From: Macrolepiota albuminosa
Lineage: Eukaryota; Basidiomycota; Agaricomycetes; Agaricales; Agaricaceae
Direction of reading: 5' to 3'
Length of the DNA: 64,000 nucleotides
Assembly (NCBI GenBank): GCA_027475525.1
Contig: JAMWFC010000115.1
Coordinates: forward strand, 1,550,001 to 1,614,000
In this document: positions 56,018-64,000 of the stretch, piece after piece
How positions within the stretch are numbered: position 1 is the first letter of the stretch
Layout: the number at the start of each line of letters is the position of its first letter
Program-made: the position numbers and the translations under genes
Notes under the pieces: generated by a model
The model's database searches: none
The model's input: the letters and a program-made list of their open reading frames with translations, nothing else
What the model was told of the DNA's origin: nothing

Positions 56018-59000
56018 CTTGGCCGGCGCAGAGTGCCGGCTGTGGAGGATGTGGAGGAGGAAGTGCAGGCTATGCCTGGACTGAGCGCAGACCACAACGT
56101 GGTAATGATGAGTGAGGAGGAGTATCAAGCCTCCAAGAGGAGCAACGAGCAAATAATCGCTCCTGATGTTTGAGGCGCAAAGCCTCCAGACAAGCGCCAT
56201 CGAAAGGCGAGACAACGGGAGGACTCAGTGGATGTATGTCCACCTACGTCCTCACGAGTCAAGTTGGAAGACTTGAAAGACAGCATCCGAGAGGCGGAAG
56301 CCTCAGAAGAGGGGGACACACGGTCCCTATGGGAGCGACCAGCCCCCCTACCGGAGTACGACTGGGCATACAACCCCCAAATGCCGCAAGAGTGGAACGA
56401 GCTGGTGGCAGCCACGTGTGCACGAAATGCGCATCAGAGATGGATGACCGTCACACCAGCGTATTGCCAGCCAGCTTTGGACGAGGTGTCCGTAGCGTAT
56501 TCACTTGTACATGAGGGAAGAAACCTCGTGGCTTATAAGGCAGCGGCAGCGGGTGCTCTGCTGAGACTACATGTACCCGATGACAGTGTCAATCGGGTGC
56601 TCGCAATGCGCGAGCAGTATGCACCACCGCCTCGGCCACCCTCAGAGACGGTGGAAGTACTTCCTCCGGTGCATATGAAGGGGAAGCAGAAGGCGACAAG
56701 CCTTCGTGAGGAAGATATTCCTTGGTTGCGTCAGCAATGGCAAGAAGAATTTGCCGACATGGTCAATGGGACCAAGGAGGAGCTCCCGCCGTGGCGGGAG
56801 GTGAACCATGAGATTAATCTCATAGACGAGAACAAGCAGTATAAGTACCACTTGCCGCGCTGTCCGCGCGCCCTCCAGGAGCAACTACGCGATAAGACTA
56901 ATCGCTATTTGAATGCTCAATGGTGGTCTCCATGCACCACCGCTCAAGCTGCACCATTATTGTGCATCCCGAAGAAGGATGGAACCCTTCAAACAGCTCT
57001 TGATGTGCGTCAGCGCAATGACAATACCATAAAGGATGTAACTCCTTTACCAGACCAAGAGGTGATCCGGGAAGACGTGGCTCGGGCGAAGTATCGCTCG
57101 AAGATTGACCTTACTGACGCTTACGAGCAGGTGCGCATTCGCACCGAGGACGTACCCAAGACCGTATTTGCGTCGATCATGGGTACATTCACGAGCAATA
57201 TAATGCAGATTGGAGACTGCAATGCTCCAGCAACGTTCCAGAGGCTAATGACCTCTATCTTCTGAGACGTAATAGGACGTTTCATGCACGTCTACTTAGA
57301 TGACATATTCATCTACTCGGATACTATGAAGGAGCATGAGCAGCACCTCAGAGTCGTTTCATGCACGTCTACTTAGATGACATATTCATCTACTCGGATA
57401 CTATGAAGGAGCATGAGCAGCACCTCAGAGTCGTATTCGAACGACTGCGCAAGTACAAGTTGTACTTGAAGTGGAAGAAATGTGAGCTCTACGCTCAGAG
57501 TATAGACTGCCTAGGGCATGTCATTGATGAGCAGGGTATCCACCCCGATCAGGACAAGCTCAATCACATTCGGGAGTGGCGAACACCCCGAAACTACAAT
57601 GACATCCAACGGTTCGTTGGTCTTGTCAATTACATATCGAGCTTCTTGCCCGATGTTACAGCCTATACTGGGCCACTTATGGCCATGACGCAGAACCAGT
57701 CACCGTTCAATTGGAGGCCATTGCACCAGCGGTGCTTCGAGATGGTCAAACAGATCTGTACGAAGACTCCAGTGATTCAACCAATCGATCCTAGACGGGA
57801 CGAGCCGATATGGCTCATTTGCGACGCGTCCAAGACAGGCGTTGGAGCCATGTATGGCCAGGGAAGCAGCTGGCAGACGTGCTGCCTAGCAGGGTTCATG
57901 TCGAAGAAGTTCACGACGGCCCAGCAAAACTATGCGGTGCATGAGCTGGAGACTCTTGCCATACTCGAGGCCCTCCTCAAATGGGAGGATAAGCTGATGG
58001 GATATCCCATCCACATCATAATGGACCACAAGGCCCTTGAGTTCTTCAAAACTCAGGTGAACTTGTCGCCACGTCAGCAACGGTGGATTGACTACATGTC
58101 GAGATATCAGTTCGACATCACCTATGTTAAAGGTGAACTCAACAAAGTGGCAGACTGCTTGTCGCGCTACTTTGAGAGTGATGTAGTTGGGGAGGCTCAC
58201 GAGCCTCATGAGTATGTGCAGGCAGACTGCTGCATAGACCCTGATGGAGAGGATTTACCTCTCCACCGATACCAGGAACTCAGGGAGCATGTCCTGGAAG
58301 TACGCGCTATGTGTGACGATGAACGGAGGTGAAGCAATCGCCTCAGAGAGCAGCATGAAGAGCGGGATGTAGCTGCCCAGTTGCTCAAGGAGCATGAAGC
58401 TGTGGACCCAGCGTCCACTAGGGAGCACAAGCACCACGATGTCCCCGTTACACTTGCGGAGATGCTTGAAGGCGAATTGCCTTCATCCCAGCCTCCTAGC
58501 CTGGTCAATGATGACTTCCAGCAGGAGGTGGTGCAGGACTATGGCGATGATTGTCTCTTCGCCGAGATAATTGCCAATCCTGACGACCATCCTCGGTTCA
58601 GGCATGAGCCTGGTAGACTCATTACGACGGAGAACCATCAAGGGGTGGCAGTGGTATGCCTCCCCCGTATGCAAACCATTATTACGCAGGTCTTGGACCA
58701 GGCCCATGCACTGGTGGGGCACTTTGGTGCCGCCTGGACATTGGGCTACATCCGACGATGGTATTGGTGGCCACGTATGGCCCAAGAAGTAACCAAGTTT
58801 TGCGCCTCATGCACAGCGTGTCAGAGGGCAAAGTTGCCCTCTGGATCCCCTCCCAGGAAGCTACACCAGCTACCCGTGCTGGTGAAACCTTGGAACTCAA
58901 TCGGAATGGACTTCGTAGGTCCCTTTCCCGAGTCTAGAGGGTTCGATTACCTCTGGGTGGTCATATGCCACATGACAAGCATGGTGCACCTCATACCGGT

Positions 59001-59937
59001 GCGAACTACGCTGACGGCTAAGGAGCTGTCATGGATCTACCTGAGGGAGATCGTTAGGCTGCATGGGCTGCCTAGCACCATTGTGAGCGACCGTGACTTG
59101 AAGTTCACGTCTCAATGGTGGAGAGAACTCCACAAACTGCTAGGAGCGCGACTCCTTATGTTGACGTCCTTCCATCCTCAAATGGATGGGCAGACAGAGC
59201 GGGCTAACCGCAGTATAGGTCAGATTCTGAGGGCAGTTGTTCGCCCTGACCAACGGGACTGGGTGGACTGGTGTCCACTCACTGAGTTTGCAATTAACGC
59301 GAGTATCTCAGATACCACAGGGTATGCGCCCTTTGAACTCAACGGAGGGTACTTGCCCTCCATGCTGCACAAAGTTCGTGCTGATACGGTGGCTCACCAC
59401 GGAGTTGTCGAGTTCGCCAGGCAGGCCCTGGAGAACATCGCAGCGGCGCATGATGCCATCATAGAGGCGCGAGTCTTTTAGGCGAAAAACGCCAATCACC
59501 GTAGGCGAGCAGACCCGCCAATAGCTGTAGGAGCGTTGGTATACCTATCAACGCATAATCTGAGGCTCCCAAAGGGGCGGGCGAGTAAACTCTGCCCGAA
59601 ATGGGTAGGCTCATACCGCGTCTTAGACGCAGAGCCAAGTACATCCAACTACGTGCTGGAGCTGCCTCTGGCATTACAGGAACGACGCATCGTTCCTAAG
59701 TTTCATGTGTTGCTGTTGCGACCTTACAGCGCGTCTGACGATGCGCTGTTCCCTAACAGGGCAACCCTGGGCCCCTATGATTTTGGGGCTCGAGACGACG
59801 ACGAATGGTTCGTCGAGTGCATAATCGGGCACCGGTGGACTGAGCGTAACACGCTCGAGTTTGAGGTACGTTGGTCCCTGGGGGACACAACATGGGAGCC
59901 ACACTCCGATTTCCCTGTCGACCACAGCACCAAATAA
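56018..59937 (+). pseudogene. Gypsy copy 2 Pol
   Basis: RT with VYLDDIFIYS, RNase H with ICDASKTGVGA, integrase with VSDRDLKF and DGQTERAN, and a chromodomain truncated after WEPHS by deletion. Nonsense codons at 56171, 57263, 58330 and 59479, plus a frame break at the 57278 duplication. It has CGA at the place of the copy 1 stop at 27555, showing that codon was originally sense. Confidence 0.9.
57278..57434. repeat. 77-bp-offset duplication across the RT catalytic box
   Basis: An 80-bp match at offset 77; it repeats VYLDDIFIYSDT. Copy 1 has one unit. Confidence 0.88.
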
Positions 59938-62534
59938 CAATCTAGAGGGACGCCAAGCATCCCTCGTGCAGGCCCCTGCGGCCATTGAGAGTACAGAAAC
60001 TCTCAATACAGAACGGAGCATCAGTTTATCGGCTGATGCACCGATGGAGAGCTTGGCCAAGCTCTCCTTGCTACAGCGGCTGGAAATGCCGCACCAATCC
60101 GAGCCCAGCTCGGAAGAAGAGTCGCGTCCTCGACGCAACAAAGGAAAAGCACAGGCTGTCGAGCCCACTCACAATCAGGACTTAGTCCTGGCTACTCTTC
60201 TCCAACACCTGGGAGATAACGGGTACGATGTACCTGCAGAGTCATCATTCCTCCGCGATGCGGAGGCAGTTGTCCTCATCTGCCGGATGATGGACGACAT
60301 GGATCATATGCATGCTCAGCGCAAAACTGATTTCCTTGCCCTTTCAGCTGCTCGTAAGCAGCAGACTACACCCCCGAGTCGGGACACCGACTCCAGCAAA
60401 AGGGCGCGTCGGCAAGGAGTGGAGGACGCGCCCTCCCGCTCGATTAAGTCGAGTGTTGCTGCCCCCGGCTGGGAGGCCGGCCTAGGACGGGACATCCTTC
60501 TCTATAAAGAACGTACTCTGGGGAGCAGAGTTCCAGGGGCATGAGCACACGCCCCACTGAGGCCAAGGCCTCACAACCCCGAAAGGATCGTCGGGGTAAG
60601 CAACCAGAAGGGCATGTCTACGTCAATGTGCACTTCCCCAAGGATGCCCCGAAAGGGGCCCCAGAGGCTAACATCCCCTTTTTACCCGCAATACTGGTAG
60701 AGGGCCCACCAGCCCGACTCCCACGGTGTGTGTGGGCAATGGACCCACGATCTGAGAAGTTGGAGCCAGAGAGGCTGCCTTCCCCACCCTCCGACGACGA
60801 TTGGTATGAGGAGCCTGAAGAGGCTCATATGGAATCCCCTGTGCTGCACAAGATAGCGGCACAACGTATGGCGCGCGAACGGCGCAACAGCAATCGACAG
60901 GCCAAGATGGAACGTCAGGCGCAGGATAGCGCCAAGCGAGGAGCTGCCCTCCTCGAGGACCAAACTGGGCACATCTCTGATGCACTCGGTGTTGTGATCT
61001 ATCGAGATCACACTATTGAGCGCCAAAACTCATTCTTTGGTGCGGGGTTAGCTCCCCAATTCTATTGGTTGCCAGTGACCAATACCATCTTCGTCAGGCA
61101 AGAAGCCTGCACAGCTAGGTCCTTCGAGGACAATAAAAAGGGCAACGCCACGGTGACGCCCCACAACAGTAAGGTGTACCAAGTGGCACCTCGTGAGTTT
61201 CCCCACAGTCCTCGAGAAGTCCGCCGACTTCATGCACTGGTTAACAACCAGTTTACGCTGATTCATCAGCGTCAGTTGGGCTACCTCTTGCTCAATGAAT
61301 TCAAGCAGGTGGTGCTCAACTGCCACCCTACTGCCCAAGACAGAGCTATGTCTCATTTACTCGATGAGGTCGAGTATAGGACCATCGCAGTACCCTTCAT
61401 GAGTCCAGAGGAGCGGGAGAACGTCCCGCAAATAATTGTGCCATCGCAGCTCTATCGCCGCAAAGAGGGAGGGAAAATTGCCTTCAGGAGCGGGAGAACG
61501 TCCCGCAAATAATTGTGCCATCGCAGCTCTATCGCCGCAAAGAGGGAGGGAAAATTGCCTTCGTCGGCCTTACCCCCCCTGATCCAAAGCAACCATTTGC
61601 TTTGGACTACCTGGGGTCATATGCCCTTCTCTATGGACGTCCTGGGACATCCAACGTATGGACCGGTCTGGCCATGGACCGTGCCATGCGCATTCATTGG
61701 TGCAGCCTCTTTGGATTTGCGCTTGTACGCACTCTCAGCGCCAGCCGCGCCTCCAAGGCCACGGTACACAAGTACCTGGCCTATGTATTCGCCCAGCCAG
61801 GCCTCTACAAAGAGGCCGTGGCTGAGTACGAGGTGGCCACGGGGCAAGTCTTTGTGCCCCTCCACGCCGATGATCCTAACTTCGAGGCTCGGGCTGTGGA
61901 CATCCCGGAAGCGTCAGCTTCCGTGTTCACCACTTTGGACGCGTTACGCATCCTTCTTCATAATCAAATCCCGGTCAGCTGGGCTGACCATGCGTACACT
62001 TATGGGATCACCTATTTGGCCCATCTATGCTTCAGCGACAGCCGGCTCTACAACGAGGCAGCTGCTATCAACGACGAGAGGCTACAACACCTCAACCACT
62101 ATGGTACACCCCAGTCCATCCCTCAGTGGAATGGGTGGCGCGAGGCCACTATTGGCGATTGCCAACGCCTGATGCTCCAGCAGCAGGACAGTCGTCGTGC
62201 ATACGACGATGCGCTCGCCAAGGGGATGTACCTCTTCATCGGGCAAGACATTCATGCCTGCGACATCTGGACGTGCCAGTACCCGTCTGACACCGGGGAT
62301 CTGCCTGATCCCCAACCACCTGTCCTGGGGTCGACCTTCGACCCCAATCTCACACTGTCCCCCCTCCAGGACTATGACGATTCCCTGCCAGTTGCAGGGC
62401 CTTCGGGCACTTTGTACGCACCCATACCCGAGGATGAACTCCTCGACTACAACATGGACGACACGACTGCCGATCCATTCCGGGAGCCTGGGGACTCTCC
62501 CATTGCCCCTGTTCCTGACTTACCGACGGCATGA
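59908..62534 (+). pseudogene. Gypsy copy 2 ORF3, N-terminally deleted
   Basis: The deletion joins the pol chromodomain directly to the middle of ORF3, removing the ORF3 start and the whole Gln-rich region. A second deletion of about 94 bp (near 60512) shifts frame. From 60541 the C-terminal domain is open to the end apart from the duplication at 61409, ending in the same VPDLPTA as copy 1. The good preservation of this domain relative to pol deserves a selection test. Confidence 0.85.
61409..61562. repeat. Exact 77-bp duplication in copy 2 ORF3
   Basis: 61409-61485 equals 61486-61562. Copy 1 has one unit near 30690. It creates the apparent stop at 61512. Confidence 0.88.
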
Positions 62535-62579
62535 CCGTTGTATTATTTCAAGACCATAGATTGGTCTGATTGGGGGGTG

Positions 62580-62796
62580 TGTAGCGTAGTCCGCTATGTG
62601 GCGTTGGCCACATAGCTTTACTTACTGTATAATAGTACATATTATATTATATTTATTATAATATAATATTAATTACATTAGTATATAAATAGTTGTACCA
62701 GCTGCTTACAAAGCAGCTTACTTTTGTTTTGTACTTCATAGTCAATAGACCGGACTGGTCTGATTCTGTGCAGTCAATCCCTGTAACTTCGTTACA
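62580..62796 (+). repeat. 3' LTR of gypsy copy 2
   Basis: 217 bp. The first 150 bp are close to the copy 1 LTR (both hairpins are kept); the last part is shorter, lacking the GTGTGTGCACACTAAGC block. It ends CTTCGTTACA. Confidence 0.9.
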
Positions 62797-63115
62797 CTCT
62801 GTTTTCAAAACTACAAGTTCTTTTTGATGGTTCATCCTCTTTTCTGCCTTGCTCTTGACTAGTTTTTCAAGCTTTTTCTTCAACACATTGTTCTCAGCCA
62901 TCAATCTCACCAAATCCTCCCTTGACCAATACCATTTCATACTTTAACATTGCCACTTCGTCCACCATAGCAGACCTCAACACCTTTTCATGGAACTTGG
63001 TAATTTCAGCAACAGGAAGCAAAGTTGGGTCTGTGCACACTAAGTCACGTGTAGCTGTAGGTGCTCTTCATCTATGTATAAGTGTGACACTCCCACCTGA
63101 CAAGTGCCTGCAGCA
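62797..63115. other. Flank of gypsy copy 2
   Basis: A minus-strand frame with a coiled-coil-like stretch (LMAENNVLKKKLEKLVKSK) covers 62940-62797 but continues into the LTR, so only this part is original. Function unknown, possibly from the copia fragment next to it. Confidence 0.35.
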
Positions 63116-63502
63116 TCATGAGAGAATTCGCTTGGAAAAAGTCTCTACAATTCCCATTTTCTGTCTGAGTTTGTCAACGACATTGCGTGTAAGTGGCCTT
63201 GTGAGAAGGTCAGCTGCCATGTCATCAGAGGGAATATATACAGGCCTGATCTTGCCATTGTAAACTGCCTGACAAAGCCAAAACCAGCGCCAGTCAAGAT
63301 GCTTGAGTCTACCCATGTGCTCCAGCTGTTTTGAAACTAATATTGCAGACTTGTTGTCAAGATTGAGGATGAGTGGCTTGGACTGAGGCGTGCCAATGTC
63401 CACGAGGAAATTGCGGAGCCAACAGAGCTCACAACCTGTTGATAGGCTTCTACTCAGACTGAGCACATCAAGGGACATTATAGGTTGACCAACACTTGAC
63501 AC
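63116..63502 (-). pseudogene. Copia RNase H fragment
   Basis: The minus strand reads CELCWLRNFLVDIGTPQSKP, LNLDNKSAILVSKQLEHMGR, KHLDWRWFWLCQAV and YIPSDDMAADLLTRPLTR, clear copia RNase H. The catalytic core before CELCW is missing: the frame is joined upstream to the dispersed repeat, so this is a deletion product. Confidence 0.82.
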
Positions 63503-64000
63503 ACTGAAGACTCTAGCGACCAGCTTGGGGTACAGAGCAGCCCTAGCGCTGAAGCTCTATGGCAAGACTTATCCATTCATCTTAAACACCAGTATCAGCC
63601 CCTCAGCACACTCCACTCATTTATTTTGAAGACCAAGGAGGCTTAGAACTCATAGTGCTAGCACAACAGAGGGAAGTTGACTCTGACCAAACCCTGATCA
63701 ATACCAAAAGGAGTTAGCAATTGGCACTGTCAATCACCAAGGCACTTCAATCAGAAGTCTAAAGGAATCAATGACGATGAGACAGGATACACACAGACCC
63801 AACATTTAAATCTATTAAAAGATGGTACAATGTTAGCGCTGGGATTAGCGCTTACAGTGTCTGTCGAGGATTCTCCAACCATATCCTGAGATGGCATGGC
63901 CAATTAAATTACATCAAAAAGTGAGCAAATTTGTATCATTTCTAAGTAGTTTTAGAGTCGCCGTTGGTCACCATCACCCATGTGCTGCAGGTCACTGTTG
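63430..64000 (-). repeat. Dispersed LTR/leader-like repeat, copy B
   Basis: Inverted relative to copy A at 48560-49200 and running off the window end. It retains AGCGCTAATCCCAGCGCTAA where copy A has CpG-depleted sequence, so copy B is less decayed. Confidence 0.7.

Larger units (their letters stand above)
53546..62796 (+). mobile_element. Chromodomain Ty3/gypsy element, copy 2, 5'-truncated and decayed
   Basis: Colinear with copy 1 from about 21248 to its 3' end. The 5' LTR and about 1.0 kb of gag are missing. It has CGA to TGA nonsense codons at 54464, 56171, 57263 and 58330, plus TGA at 54245 and TAG at 59479, two internal deletions (junctions at 59907/59908 and near 60512) and two 77-bp-offset assembly duplications. 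Many differences from copy 1 are C to T or G to A at CpG. Not capable of transposition by itself. Confidence 0.93.

Noticed and set aside
62656..62940. Coiled-coil minus-strand frame crossing the gypsy LTR end
   Set aside because: Part of it is LTR sequence; only the flank could be coding, and no family is recognised.

Overview
The window looks like a transposon-rich region of a basidiomycete (Agaricomycete) nuclear genome. The evidence is spliced genes with 50-60 nt introns, a DUF2235 hydrolase gene with many small exons, a basidiomycete-type single-pass membrane protein family, a Tad-like LINE, chromodomain Ty3/gypsy elements, Ty1/copia elements and a DIRS-like tyrosine-recombinase retroelement. 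A Rhizoctonia-type genome is possible, but the sequence alone does not settle it. There are no prokaryotic features and I found no tRNA, rRNA or CRISPR.

Layout. 1-4.2 kb is AT-rich decayed repeat. A solo copia LTR (4207-4550) is followed by a full-length LINE (4720-12296, 18-bp target duplication). 12.8-14.9 kb holds an 11-exon DUF2235 gene on the minus strand. 15-20 kb is decayed repeat with two CACTA-like foldback MITEs, a solo LTR and an assembly gap. 19967-32011 is a young, nearly intact chromodomain gypsy element (gag-pro, pol and an extra 3' ORF). 32.5-38.1 kb is the second gene island: a four-exon polytopic membrane protein, a DUF2235 pseudogene split by a solo LTR, and a three-exon single-pass membrane protein. 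39.4-45.1 kb is a decayed copia element inserted into an older reading frame. 46-48 kb is a minus-strand DIRS-like relic with a second gap. 48.5-53.5 kb is gypsy/LTR debris with two inverted LTRs. 53.5-62.8 kb is an older, 5'-truncated copy of the same gypsy family. 62.8-64 kb is a copia RNase H fragment joined to a repeat also present at 48.6-49.2 kb.

The most notable system is the gypsy family. Pol is separated from gag-pro by an in-frame UGA with a GC stem-loop 3 nt downstream, kept in both copies, which suggests stop-codon readthrough. Between the chromodomain integrase and the 3' LTR lies an additional ORF of about 1,080 codons with a Gln-rich, prion-like N-terminus and a C-terminal domain of more than 500 residues that I do not recognise. 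It has no signal peptide or membrane segment, so it is not an obvious envelope.

A warning about the assembly. Sixteen tandem duplications, all offset by exactly 77 bp, sit almost entirely in multicopy DNA, and in several one base is lost at the join. Subtracting them restores continuous frames of whole codons for gag-pro, pol and ORF3. They are best read as uncollapsed k-mer overlaps (k about 77) and not as biology. Older copies differ from younger ones mainly by CpG to TpG/CpA changes, including four CGA to TGA nonsense codons, pointing to cytosine methylation or a RIP-like process.
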